Shown in pieces: positions 1 through 7,505 of a stretch of 21,334 nt of DNA. The position numbers and the translations under genes are program-made. The stretch's first letter is position 1. Every line of letters starts with the position of its first letter. This DNA is from JANLQX01 sp043775075 (GTDB lineage: Bacteria; Actinomycetota; Acidimicrobiia; Acidimicrobiales; JANYDT01). The DNA lies in contig JAYVSS010000271.1 in assembly GCA_043775075.1 (NCBI GenBank), positions 1-21,334 on the forward strand. Direction: 5' to 3'. The notes under the pieces were generated by a model. That model made no database searches. It was given only the letters and a program-made list of their open reading frames with translations, and was not told the DNA's origin.

Positions 1-96
1 GATTCACTTTTCAGCATCAACCCGGAGATGAGCCCGTTCCTGGACCCGTTCCGCAAGGTCGCCCTACCGCGCATCGTGGTCCGCGCCGCCGGCTGA
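1..96 (+). CDS. C-terminal fragment of an unidentified protein (5' end outside window)
   Basis: An open frame runs from base 1 to a TGA at 94-96 and gives 31 residues, beginning DSLFSINPEMSPFLDP and ending RIVVRAAG. Codon use (mostly G or C in third position) matches the neighbours, and the next gene's promoter lies just downstream, so this is probably the true 3' end of a gene starting before the window. No family motif can be recognised in so short a piece, and no function is proposed. It is on the same strand as the S9 peptidase, 55 bp upstream of it. Confidence 0.5.
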   Translation, partial: DSLFSINPEMSPFLDPFRKVALPRIVVRAAG

Positions 97-136
97 GCCC
101 GGGGGCTTCCTGGGCATTGCTTGCTGGCCCGCTCGG

Positions 137-142
137 TAGCGT
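137..142 (+). promoter_or_regulatory. -10 element of the S9 peptidase gene
   Basis: TAGCGT, in the context GGTAGCGT, fits the actinobacterial TANNNT -10 box. It ends 9 nt before the ATG at 152, so transcription would begin at or within a few bases of the start codon (leaderless or nearly so). The GGTA lead-in recurs upstream of five other genes here. Confidence 0.5.
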
Positions 143-151
143 GGCGGGGCG

Positions 152-2224
152 ATGACACCGGCTGATCAACCACATCCGTCCCATGCGCTGGTGGTTCCTC
201 TGGCGGTAACGCCGGAGATGGTGGTGGCCGGACGTACCTTGGCCGAGCCCCGCCTCTCCCCTGATGCCACGTGTGTCGTAGCCCACGTGCGTGATGGGGC
301 CGGATCACGACTCGTCGGCATTGACCTCGGCGACGGACCGCGAGTCCAGGTGGGAGTCGAAGTCCAGGTCACCTTCGATCCACCGATCGTCGGTGTTCAT
401 CCGTCCGGCGGCGGTTCATGGACCTGGCTGCCGGACAGTTCAGGGATCGTCTATGTCTGCCTCGCCGGACTGGCCATCGTCGGCCGCGCCGGTGGGGTAG
501 GGCGTGTCGTTGCCGAGGTGCCTGAAGGAGCGCGCTTCGTCTCACCGACCGTGTCCCCCGACGGACACGTCCTGGCGGTCATCGTCGAGACCGACGAAAC
601 CCAGTCGGTGGCGGTGGTCGCTCTCAGCGCGCTGGCCAATCCCGCCGGTGGTAGAGGTGCGGTGGTCACAGTTGCTGAGAGTGACCCGGCGGTGTTTCGG
701 ATGGATCCCGACTGGGGGGCCGATGCGCCGGGCAGGGTGGGGAAGTCGTTGGCGTGGCATGAGTGGCGGGCGCCGCACATGCCGTGGGACAACTCGACGA
801 TTGTTCGCGTCCAAATAGACGGAAATGGGTCCGAAAACGCACCGTTTTCGCCGACTTGGACGCGGTTTTCGCCCGACTTGGACGCGGAACTGGACACGGG
901 CGCGGAAGTGGTGTCGAGCGCCGCAGCCATGGTCGGGCAGCCGCGTTTTTCGCCTGATGGAACCCAGCTCGGGTTCGTCTCCGACCGGTCGACGGGCTGG
1001 GTCAATGTGAGCATCGACGGTCGGCCGGTGGTCGCCAACGGGGCGGGCGAGGCGTTTGAACACGCCATGGCGTCGTGGGGTCCGGGAGAGCGATCGTGGT
1101 GCTGGTCCCCGGACGGCGCGTCGGTGGCCTTCGTCCGCAACGAGGGCGGTTTCGCCACGCTGTGTACGGCCGATATTGGCGGTGGGACCGTGCGCCAACT
1201 CGGTCGGGCCTGGCATATCGGAGTGTCGTGGGCCCGCACGACCACTGGCGCCGAGCGGATTGCGGCGATTCGCAGTGGCGGAGCGACCCCGCCGCAGCTG
1301 GTCGTCTACGACCTGAGTGTGCCGCATCCCGTAACCAACGCAGGGAAAGGGCCGCCCCGCACGGTGGTCGCTCGCGGACCCGTTGGTGGGTGGGAGCAGC
1401 TTGGGCTGCCGGAACCTGAGATCGTTCACTGGTTGGCGGGGGACGGCGCTTCGTTACCCGGCCGCCTCTACCCGGCGATAGCGAGGCCAGAGGCCGGGCC
1501 CCCATCGCCGCCCGGCGTAATCGTCTCCTGCCACGGCGGACCGACAGACCAAAACACCGTCACCTTCAATCCGCGGTTTGCTTATTGGATGGCCAACGGA
1601 TGGTCGGTGTTCGTGCCCGATCATCGGGGCTCAACGGGTTGGGGCCGGGACTTTCAGCAGGCCATGAACGGTCGGTGGGGAGACGTGGACGTGTCTGATG
1701 TGGCCGACGGAGTGCGGTGGTTGATCGGTACCGGGCGGGTCGACGCTTCGCGCGTGGTGGCAATGGGTGGCTCGGCCGGGGGATTCTGCACCCTGCATCT
1801 CCTCGTGCGTCATCCATCGCTCTTTGCCTGTGGCGTGGCGCTCTATCCGGTGACCGACCTGGCCGAGCTCGACGCCACCACCCACCGGTTCGAGCGCTTT
1901 TACTCCGCCACCATTGTCGGACCGACGTCTCGCTATCGGTCCCGGTCGCCGATCACCAACGCCGCGGCCCTGCGTCGGCCGCTGTTGCTGATGCATGGCG
2001 ACGCCGATCCGGTGGTCACCGTTGGTCAGTCGCGGTCCTATCTCGTCCGCACGCTTCGGGGTGGGGCGGACGTTGACCTCGTGGTCTTCGAAGGTGAAGG
2101 GCATGGGTGGAAGAAGCCCGAGACCACGGTGGATGAACTCCATCGCATTGATGCGTTTCTGCATCGACACTGCCCGAGTGGGGCAAATGAATCGACGCCG
2201 TCGGATGCGCCGAAGTTCGACTAA
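152..2224 (+). CDS. S9-family prolyl oligopeptidase / acylaminoacyl-peptidase
   Basis: A 690-residue serine peptidase with the normal two-domain S9 layout. Residues ~20-420 form a TolB/WD40-like beta-propeller with repeated FSPDG/WSPDG blades. Residues ~440-680 form an alpha/beta-hydrolase domain. The catalytic triad is visible: nucleophile Ser541 in GGSAGG, Asp619 in GDADPVV and His651 in EGHGW. The HGGPT segment near residue 460 supplies the oxyanion region. Such enzymes cleave short peptides or N-acylated amino acids, usually in the cytoplasm, and no signal peptide is seen. The ATG at 152 is supported by a -10 box 9 nt upstream. Odd feature: a near-perfect tandem duplication at 844-886 in the propeller. 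The family is certain; the substrate is not. Confidence 0.93.
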   Translation: MTPADQPHPSHALVVPLAVTPEMVVAGRTLAEPRLSPDATCVVAHVRDGAGSRLVGIDLGDGPRVQVGVEVQVTFDPPIVGVHPSGGGSWTWLPDSSGIVYVCLAGLAIVGRAGGVGRVVAEVPEGARFVSPTVSPDGHVLAVIVETDETQSVAVVALSALANPAGGRGAVVTVAESDPAVFRMDPDWGADAPGRVGKSLAWHEWRAPHMPWDNSTIVRVQIDGNGSENAPFSPTWTRFSPDLDAELDTGAEVVSSAAAMVGQPRFSPDGTQLGFVSDRSTGWVNVSIDGRPVVANGAGEAFEHAMASWGPGERSWCWSPDGASVAFVRNEGGFATLCTADIGGGTVRQLGRAWHIGVSWARTTTGAERIAAIRSGGATPPQLVVYDLSVPHPVTNAGKGPPRTVVARGPVGGWEQLGLPEPEIVHWLAGDGASLPGRLYPAIARPEAGPPSPPGVIVSCHGGPTDQNTVTFNPRFAYWMANGWSVFVPDHRGSTGWGRDFQQAMNGRWGDVDVSDVADGVRWLIGTGRVDASRVVAMGGSAGGFCTLHLLVRHPSLFACGVALYPVTDLAELDATTHRFERFYSATIVGPTSRYRSRSPITNAAALRRPLLLMHGDADPVVTVGQSRSYLVRTLRGGADVDLVVFEGEGHGWKKPETTVDELHRIDAFLHRHCPSGANESTPSDAPKFD
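844..886 (+). repeat. Tandem 21/22-nt duplication inside the S9 peptidase gene
   Basis: Two adjacent copies of GTTTTCGCC(C)GACTTGGACGCG occupy 844-864 (21 nt) and 865-886 (22 nt). They differ by one C, so they are read in different frames: the first gives FSPTWTR and the second FSPDLDAE. The net addition of 21 nt keeps the gene open. Confidence 0.85.
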
Positions 2225-2288
2225 ATATCTGTACCCATAGTGTCTGGCGTGCTGAGCCCGGCCGACCGGCCGAAGATATCTACGCTTA

Positions 2289-3599
2289 TCAACCTTCGGG
2301 GGCGGCGACAGAGAGCGCAACATCTTGCGCCACACCGCGGATCGCCCGAATGGCGGGGGTGGTAACCGAGCCCACATTGAGCTGCCTGAGTTCACCGTTG
2401 TGCCAGACGGCGAGGGTGGCCGGTCCATCGCACGTACCCTTCGCTCGTTGCTCCACCACGAGCCGTCCGTTCGGTAGCCAACCAACCGGTTCGAGCGAGA
2501 GTGGCGAAGGGACCACCACAGCATCGATCGCAGCGTCGCCGGCGGCGCTCCCGTCGACGTTTTTTGCGCTGACGGTGGAGGCGCCGCATTCGCCCACCCG
2601 CACGGCCCACTCAGGTCCGTATTCCGACACCACGAGATGATCGAGTGGCTCTGTTGACGTGACGACGTTGGTCAGTCCGCCGGCCTCCTCGCTGCGGTCA
2701 AGGCGATGGACATGATAAGTGCGCGTTGGATAATTGGGCCCTCCGGGATGGTCGGCAAGAAAGTACAGCCGGAGGCCGGTGGCGTCGTAGCGAAGGTTCC
2801 AGACGCGCTCCGCCGTCTGGTTCTCCACCAGTTCTGTCAGCCCCCCGCCAACGTTGGTCATGGCCCAAACTCCGGTGCTGGTCACCGTGTCGTCGTCGGC
2901 TCGCGGGGTCTCGCCGATCGTGGTGATGCTCGTTCCCGCCGGTTGGTACACGACCTCAGTGACGGTGCTCATGCCGGACTCGATCACGGTCCGCTTGAGG
3001 GTGCGGGGATCACGTTTGGCCAGGTCCCCGTTGGCGGCAATGCCGATGAGATTGCGCCCGGTGGGGTAGGACCACCGCACGGTGACGTTGGTGGGGAGAA
3101 AGCCGCTTGGCTTGGTCAAGCCATTGTTGAACAACACCCGGTCACTGTCGAGCAGCGCCGCCGTGCCCGGTGGATTCCACGTCACCCTCGCGGTGGGCGT
3201 GGCCAGGGCGGCGATGCACCGAGTCGTCGTCCCGTTCGTGGCGAGCAACGTTGCGTTGAGGACGAAGGTGATCTCACCGTTCGGGTCCGGCTGCCCGACA
3301 TCGCAGGTACTGAGGTCGACGGCGGGAATTGCAGGCGTCTCGGTGACGGCTGTGGCCTCGGTGGGCCTTGAGGCAACGTCGGTGTTGTCGGCGTTCGGGG
3401 CCAGTTCGGTAGAGCCGGGCGTGCCACTCGACGACGCAGCGCCCGTGGCGGACGTGGCGGACGTGGCGGAACTAGACCGGGTGTCAACCGCGCTTCGCGC
3501 CGCGGTCTCATCTGGTGTTTTGCTGGAACTCGAACAGCTTGCCGCCAGGACGGCGAAGGCCAGGCCGAGGGCAACGACACGAACGCGGGCGACCGTCAT
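2289..3599 (-). CDS. Putative lipoprotein with beta-propeller-like C-terminal region
   Basis: A 436-residue secreted protein of unknown function. The N-terminus (MTVARVRVVALGLAFAVLAA followed by SC) is a lipoprotein-type signal peptide with probable lipidated Cys22. A Ser/Thr/Ala-rich linker covers ~23-90. The remainder (~95-436) is beta-rich with WD/TolB-like strand patterns such as RLYFLADHPGG, consistent with an extracytoplasmic sensor or binding propeller, but no defined family is recognised. The frame stays open to 3695. I chose the ATG at 3599 because the signal peptide starts there, because a TATCCT -10 box ends 6 nt upstream, and because the longer form would overlap the divergent gene at 3666. 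It converges on the S9 peptidase. Confidence 0.8.
   Translation of the reverse strand: MTVARVRVVALGLAFAVLAASCSSSSKTPDETAARSAVDTRSSSATSATSATGAASSSGTPGSTELAPNADNTDVASRPTEATAVTETPAIPAVDLSTCDVGQPDPNGEITFVLNATLLATNGTTTRCIAALATPTARVTWNPPGTAALLDSDRVLFNNGLTKPSGFLPTNVTVRWSYPTGRNLIGIAANGDLAKRDPRTLKRTVIESGMSTVTEVVYQPAGTSITTIGETPRADDDTVTSTGVWAMTNVGGGLTELVENQTAERVWNLRYDATGLRLYFLADHPGGPNYPTRTYHVHRLDRSEEAGGLTNVVTSTEPLDHLVVSEYGPEWAVRVGECGASTVSAKNVDGSAAGDAAIDAVVVPSPLSLEPVGWLPNGRLVVEQRAKGTCDGPATLAVWHNGELRQLNVGSVTTPAIRAIRGVAQDVALSVAAPEG
3445..3470. repeat. Short tandem repeat (9-bp unit, about 2.9 copies)
   Basis: GTGGCGGAC repeats almost three times. On the minus strand it encodes repeated Ser-Ala-Thr in the low-complexity linker of the lipoprotein. 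Because the unit is a multiple of three, copy-number change would only lengthen or shorten the linker. Confidence 0.85.
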
Positions 3600-3605
3600 G
3601 GTCCG

Positions 3606-3611
3606 AGGATA
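3606..3611 (-). promoter_or_regulatory. -10 element of the lipoprotein gene
   Basis: Read on the minus strand this is TATCCT in the context GGTATCCT. It ends 6 nt before the ATG at 3599, the spacing expected for a leaderless transcript. It supports this start over the longer frame. Confidence 0.5.
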
Positions 3612-3652
3612 CCTACGGTCCTGGGCCGACGGAGGTAGCGCAGGAGCGCCGG

Positions 3653-3658
3653 TAACGT
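3653..3658 (+). promoter_or_regulatory. -10 element of the J-domain protein gene
   Basis: TAACGT in GGTAACGT ends 7 nt before the ATG at 3666. No Shine-Dalgarno sequence lies between, so the gene is probably expressed as a leaderless mRNA. It faces away from the lipoprotein promoter 42 bp to the left. Confidence 0.5.
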
Positions 3659-3665
3659 TGAGCGA

Positions 3666-4361
3666 ATGCTTTTGGCCGAGTGCGAGATCCGACACTCGCG
3701 TCCGGTCGCTCCCACCCGCCGGGTGGCCCTCGGCTTGCAGATGCTCCCGACGGAACCGGCGCCGGGATGGGGTCCGGTCCTCCTCGGCGGCATGGTTGCA
3801 GCGAATATCTGCGAGCTCGAACCTGACGAACTTCCGGACGTGTGGGACTTCGTCGACGACCTTGAAGCCGGGCGTCGTATCTCCCAGCCGCGTTTACGCC
3901 ACCGTTTCCAACGCGACGTCGTCGGCCTCGATCGCACCGTGTACTCGCTCATCGGTGAGGGCGAACATGTCTGGTTCGATCTCAGTGATTCGGCCCTCCC
4001 GGCGGTGAGTGTCCTCGGCGCGCTATACGCCGCCGCCTCTCTGCCGATGGAGCACCATCCCGTGGTGTTTCGAGTCATGCGTAAGGCGATGCTGTGGGAA
4101 CACAAGCTCGACGGTGAATTCGTCGCCCATCTGCTCGGCGACGACGCGGCGTTTTCTCGGTGGCGGTCACTCCCCACGGATCACCGTTGGGCGCTCAAGT
4201 TGCTGGGCTTCGGGCCTAACGATTCGCCCACACGCGAAATGATCCAAAACGCATTTCGCGAGGCAGTGTGGACGGCTCACCCCGATCGCGGCGGCAAGCG
4301 CGACGATGCCGGGCAACGAATGGTCGAACTGACCCAGGCCCGCAAACTTCTCCTCGCCTAG
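3666..4361 (+). CDS. Protein with C-terminal J domain and uncharacterised N-terminal region
   Basis: A 231-residue protein. The last ~60 residues look like a DnaJ-type J domain: a first helix beginning WALKLLGF, a second helix EMIQNAFREAVWTA, the HPD signature at 205-207 (HPDRGG) and a final helix ending QARKLLLA. HPD loops stimulate the ATPase of DnaK/Hsp70. The N-terminal ~170 residues have no recognisable family. They contain a Trp/acidic segment (DELPDVWDFVDDLEAG) and no Gly/Phe linker or zinc-finger, so this is not a canonical DnaJ. A C-terminal J domain on a soluble N-terminal module suggests an adaptor that brings a specific client to DnaK, which is inference. The start is supported by a -10 box 7 nt upstream. 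Confidence 0.8.
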   Translation: MLLAECEIRHSRPVAPTRRVALGLQMLPTEPAPGWGPVLLGGMVAANICELEPDELPDVWDFVDDLEAGRRISQPRLRHRFQRDVVGLDRTVYSLIGEGEHVWFDLSDSALPAVSVLGALYAAASLPMEHHPVVFRVMRKAMLWEHKLDGEFVAHLLGDDAAFSRWRSLPTDHRWALKLLGFGPNDSPTREMIQNAFREAVWTAHPDRGGKRDDAGQRMVELTQARKLLLA

Positions 4362-4429
4362 TCGCTCCGCTATCGGCGGGTTGGCGCCGTGTTGGTTGGC
4401 TTCACAAAACGTGTGTTCTCTCGGCTGCG

Positions 4430-4435
4430 TAAACT
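4430..4435 (+). promoter_or_regulatory. -10 element upstream of the 12-codon leader ORF and hydrolase
   Basis: TAAACT ends 7 nt before a GTG at 4443, the same geometry as the other leaderless starts in this window. That GTG opens a 12-codon frame ending on the hydrolase start codon. No comparable -10 box sits just before the hydrolase's own GTG at 4481. Confidence 0.4.
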
Positions 4436-4442
4436 CCGACCC

Positions 4443-4481
4443 GTGTCCTTTCATGACCTTCAAACACGGCAGACGAACTAG
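4443..4481 (+). CDS. Candidate 12-residue leader peptide, overlapping the hydrolase start (TAGTG)
   Basis: GTG at 4443 opens a frame encoding MSFHDLQTRQTN and stops at TAG 4479-4481. The last base of this stop is the first base of the hydrolase GTG, a one-base TAGTG overlap typical of translational coupling by termination-reinitiation. A TAAACT -10 box lies 7 nt upstream, so the ORF could be translated from a leaderless mRNA. The hydrolase itself lacks a visible Shine-Dalgarno sequence, which the coupling would explain. The peptide is too short for homology, and whether it is translated is inference. CCGTGT and ACACGG (4441-4446, 4464-4469) flank it as an inverted repeat. Confidence 0.4.
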   Translation: MSFHDLQTRQTN

Positions 4482-5074
4482 TGGCTCGGGCCAAAGCGGC
4501 GGGCCTCGTGTTGTTCCCAAGCGCGGGCACGGACGCCTCGTTTAGCGCCATGGTGGCGATTGAAGAACGGGTGTCGAACAACGGCGAGGGCATCCCCGTT
4601 CGTCGAGTCGATTTCCCCTACCGCCTCGCCGGTCGACGTATCCCCGATCGCCCGGCGGTGATGGTCGACGCCGTGGTGAAAGCGACGAAGGCGATGGCCC
4701 GATCCCTGAAGGTCGAGACCGATCAGATTCTGGTTGGTGGTCGGTCGATGGGCGGCCGTATGGCCTCGATGGCGGTGGCACAGGGGCTCGAGGTTGCCGG
4801 ACTTGTGCTCGTTGCCTATCCACTCCATCCGCCGGGACAATGGAACGAAATGCGCCACGAACACTTTCCCGACATCACAGTTCCGTGCCTCTTCGTGTCC
4901 GGTGAGCGTGACTCGTTCGCCACGCCAGAGCAATTGGCCGAATCAGCGCGTCTGATTAAGGGCCGAGTCGTAATGAAGACAGTGCAAGGCAACCGTCGAC
5001 GCGCCGGACACGAGCTGTATGGCCAAGACGAAGAGGTCGCGGACCTCGTCGCGGCGTGGGTGCGTCGGCGCTAG
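4481..5074 (+). CDS. Small alpha/beta hydrolase (KANL3/Tex30-like, dienelactone hydrolase fold)
   Basis: A 197-residue soluble hydrolase. The nucleophile elbow is GRSMGG with Ser89; Asp144 in SGERDSF and His177 in RRAGHELY complete a plausible triad. An early VDFPYR segment and the PYRLAGRR/YPLHPPG pattern resemble the KANL3/Tex30-like hydrolase group, whose bacterial substrates are unknown. There is no signal peptide. GTG 4481 is the only usable start: the frame is closed by TGA at 4454-4456, and there is no ATG near the N-terminus. No Shine-Dalgarno sequence precedes it; instead a 12-codon leader ORF ends on the start codon. The 3' end lies 10 bp from that of the convergent MFS gene. Confidence 0.85.
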   Translation: MARAKAAGLVLFPSAGTDASFSAMVAIEERVSNNGEGIPVRRVDFPYRLAGRRIPDRPAVMVDAVVKATKAMARSLKVETDQILVGGRSMGGRMASMAVAQGLEVAGLVLVAYPLHPPGQWNEMRHEHFPDITVPCLFVSGERDSFATPEQLAESARLIKGRVVMKTVQGNRRRAGHELYGQDEEVADLVAAWVRRR

Positions 5075-5084
5075 CGCGTGCTTC

Positions 5085-6512
5085 CTATCGCGTTTCGAAT
5101 TCGGCGGTGTGCCCGACCAGGTCGTCGGGATTGAGTTCTTCGAGTTCCTTACGTGAGGTCTCGGGGGTGGCGACCCACAACACGATCACCGCGAGTACAA
5201 GCGAAAACGACAGCGTACTTATCACTGTGCCTTGATTACCGCCGAAGTATCGATCGGAGCTAAACGAAACGATCAGCAGACCGATCGAACCGAACACTCG
5301 TGTGGCCAGGCTGGTAAAGCCGTTGGCGGTGGAGCGAATCGCCGTCGGGAAAAGTTCGGCGGCCAGGATGCCAAGGCCGGGCAACGCGGCGGCTCCGAGG
5401 AGCGAGCCAAACATCGCCCAGACCCAGATGGCGGAGCCATGGGAGCGGTAAATACCGGCATCGCCAGCGGCCAGGGCGAGGAGCGCAATCGAAATGACGA
5501 TGCGCCGGCTGCGTCGATCACTTACGACGGTGCCGAGCACGACCCCAAACACGCCGGGTGCGTTTGTAAGGAGGCCAAAGAGGGTGAGCTGATTCCCGCT
5601 GAAGTCGCGTTCTGATCGAAGGAAGTCGCTCCGGAGTTGTCTGGCCGGATTGCTTTGCAGGGCAATGAGGCCCACGAGGAGAGCAACGCTGGCGAGGCGT
5701 CGGCCGTGCTGGCGAAGGGCGGCGAACGTTGGAAGGTCGAGCGATTCGTCGTGATCGGGTGGGCCGTGCTGAGTGTCGGCGTTGACTAGGGCGTTGGCGG
5801 ATCGGGCCTTCGCCAGTTGGACGAAACGCCGGCTTTCCGTCATCCCGCGGCGGGCGAAGAGGAGGACCGGTAAAGACACGAGGGGAAGCATGAACGCATA
5901 TCGCCAGCCACCGGGGGAGCGATCGGCGATCGAGCTCGCACCCTGCACGACCGCCGATCCCAGCGCCGCCGCAGCAACCATGCACCCCGCTCCCCACGCT
6001 CGGCATGCGGCCGGCAGATGCTCGACGACAGTGACAGAAATGAGGATCGCCACAGCGGTTACGAAGGCCCGGGAAAGGATCTGCATCGCAATGAACTGGG
6101 TGAGCGATGTTGTAAGTGCACATAGTGATGTGAGTATCGGGCCAAGGGTGGCACAGAGCAGCACCATGCGACGACGACCAATACGATCGGCGGCACGAAC
6201 GAGCACCAACGTCAGCACGATGTCGAGACGAATGAACGCCAACGCCTGCGACTGCTGGCGGTTCGTCGCCCCGAAACTATCGGCGACAAAGGTCATCAGC
6301 ACGCTCGGAAGCGAGCCCTGGTAACCGGCGCCGGCGGCCACAGAGAACAGACTGGCCAACAAGATCCAGCCGGAGCGCCCGATCGGTTCCGGTGGGGCCA
6401 GGAGGTTCGTGGCCCTCGTGGCCCAACTCCTTTTGGTCTGACGGGTCTCCGCGACGAATGGCTCATCGGGCACCCCGGTAGTGTTGTCGATTCGTGCGTC
6501 GTCGTGATCCAT
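5085..6512 (-). CDS. MFS transporter (metabolite/sugar:H+ symporter-like)
   Basis: A 475-residue integral membrane protein with about 12 hydrophobic segments starting near residue 48, after a polar ~45-residue N-terminal tail. The loop 2-3 signature appears as RAADRIGRRRMVLL near residue 108. The C-terminal half shows ALPGLGILAAELFPTAIRSTANG, typical of the sugar-porter/metabolite:H+ symporter branch (ELFPT..R..G). It imports or exports a small organic solute; the substrate cannot be told. The ATG at 6512 directly follows AGGG, so the ribosome site is poor, but no better start exists before the first membrane helix. Its 5' end overlaps meaB head-to-head by 19 bp. Confidence 0.88.
   Translation of the reverse strand: MDHDDARIDNTTGVPDEPFVAETRQTKRSWATRATNLLAPPEPIGRSGWILLASLFSVAAGAGYQGSLPSVLMTFVADSFGATNRQQSQALAFIRLDIVLTLVLVRAADRIGRRRMVLLCATLGPILTSLCALTTSLTQFIAMQILSRAFVTAVAILISVTVVEHLPAACRAWGAGCMVAAAALGSAVVQGASSIADRSPGGWRYAFMLPLVSLPVLLFARRGMTESRRFVQLAKARSANALVNADTQHGPPDHDESLDLPTFAALRQHGRRLASVALLVGLIALQSNPARQLRSDFLRSERDFSGNQLTLFGLLTNAPGVFGVVLGTVVSDRRSRRIVISIALLALAAGDAGIYRSHGSAIWVWAMFGSLLGAAALPGLGILAAELFPTAIRSTANGFTSLATRVFGSIGLLIVSFSSDRYFGGNQGTVISTLSFSLVLAVIVLWVATPETSRKELEELNPDDLVGHTAEFETR
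6479..6484 (+). promoter_or_regulatory. -10 element of meaB, inside the MFS coding region
   Basis: TAGTGT in GGTAGTGT ends 9 nt before the GTG at 6494. It lies within codons 10-12 of the divergent MFS gene. It supports GTG 6494 as the meaB start and a leaderless transcript. Confidence 0.5.
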
Positions 6513-7441
6513 CCCTGTTGTTTGCGCCGGCGTGTACTGGTGATCGCACCGCTCTCGCTCGTTTGCTTTCCGTGGTGGAACAAGGTGGCGAGCCTGCGCG
6601 GGTCGCGGCCGAGTTGGCGTGGCCTCAAGGTGGGCGGGGATACACCGTCGGCATCACCGGCGCGCCCGGTGCGGGCAAGAGCACCCTCACTGATCGGCTC
6701 ATCTCCGTGGCCCGTCGCGACGGCTCCGAGGTTGCGGTCCTGGCCATAGATCCGTCATCGCCCTACTCGGGCGGGGCGATTCTCGGCGACCGCGTGCGCA
6801 TGGGGGATCACTATGTGGACAGTGGTGTTTTCATTCGCTCCATGGCGACGCGCGGCCACCTTGGGGGGTTGGCGATCGCGGCGCCGGCCGTCGTCCGTGT
6901 GCTCGACGCCGTGGGGTTTCCTTGGGTCCTGCTGGAGACCGTCGGGGTTGGTCAGGTCGAGGTCGACATTGCCGGCGCGGCGGACACCACGGTGGTGGTC
7001 GTCAATCCGGGGTGGGGCGATTCCGTGCAGGCCAATAAGGCCGGGTTGATGGAAATTGCCGATATCTTTGTGATCAATAAAGCCGATCGGCCGGGGTCGG
7101 CGGAGACGGAGCGGGACTTGCTCGGCATGTTGGAGCTGTCGAGCCTCGGTCACGATGATTGGTATCCGCCGATCGTCCGGACGGTGGCCTCGACCGGCGA
7201 CGGCGTCGTCGAACTGTGGGATGCCGTGGTCCGCCACCGGGCCCATGTGAGCGCCGACGGGTCCCTCCAGCGGCGGCGCACAACTCGTTTGCGGACCGAG
7301 GTCGCCCGCCTCGTGCAGGTTGAGCTGGAGCGGCGCTCGCACGCAGTGGTCGACAGCCCCGAGGGCGCGTCGATCCTCGCCGCCGTCGCCGCCCGCGAGA
7401 TCGACCCCGAGACCGCCGCCGCCCGCCTCGTCGGTTCGTAA
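6494..7441 (+). CDS. meaB: Methylmalonyl-CoA mutase-associated GTPase MeaB
   Basis: A 315-residue G3E-family P-loop GTPase. MeaB chaperones adenosylcobalamin-dependent acyl-CoA mutases, gating cofactor loading and protecting them from inactivation. Visible motifs: Walker A GAPGAGKST (56-64), Switch/Asp region AIDPSSPYSGGAILGDRVRM (85-104), MATRGHLGG (117-125), ETVGVGQVEVD (148-158) and NKAD (195-198, guanine specificity). The C-terminal ~100 residues form the helical dimerisation arm. Length is normal. The GTG start is supported by a -10 box 9 nt upstream; a TTG at 6518 is an alternative. No mutase gene is in the window, so the partner is encoded elsewhere. The enoyl-CoA hydratase downstream suggests acyl-CoA metabolism. 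Confidence 0.93.
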   Translation: MRRRDPSLLFAPACTGDRTALARLLSVVEQGGEPARVAAELAWPQGGRGYTVGITGAPGAGKSTLTDRLISVARRDGSEVAVLAIDPSSPYSGGAILGDRVRMGDHYVDSGVFIRSMATRGHLGGLAIAAPAVVRVLDAVGFPWVLLETVGVGQVEVDIAGAADTTVVVVNPGWGDSVQANKAGLMEIADIFVINKADRPGSAETERDLLGMLELSSLGHDDWYPPIVRTVASTGDGVVELWDAVVRHRAHVSADGSLQRRRTTRLRTEVARLVQVELERRSHAVVDSPEGASILAAVAAREIDPETAAARLVGS

Positions 7442-7505
7442 GTTTCCATCTGTCGCCCTCCTGTCGCCCTCCGCCCCTCCTCCTCCCGCTGGGGCTCCCC
7501 GTCGC

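Noticed and set aside
451..1429. Long minus-strand open frames opposite the S9 peptidase
   Set aside because: They are compositional shadows of the peptidase frame, with low-complexity Arg/Pro-rich translations and no motifs.
2225..2279. Possible bidirectional terminator between the S9 peptidase and lipoprotein genes
   Set aside because: ATATCT/AGATAT arms and a GGCCG/CGGCC stem with a 2-nt loop are present, but the stems are short, not nested into one good hairpin, and lack a T-tract.
2706..3371. A 221-codon plus-strand frame opposite the lipoprotein gene
   Set aside because: The minus-strand frame has a signal peptide, a lipobox-like site and a -10 box. The plus-strand frame has none of these and no recognisable fold.
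3600..3695. Extended N-terminus of the lipoprotein (start at 3695)
   Set aside because: It would add 32 polar residues before the signal peptide, overlap the divergent J-domain gene and ignore the -10 box ending 6 nt before 3599.
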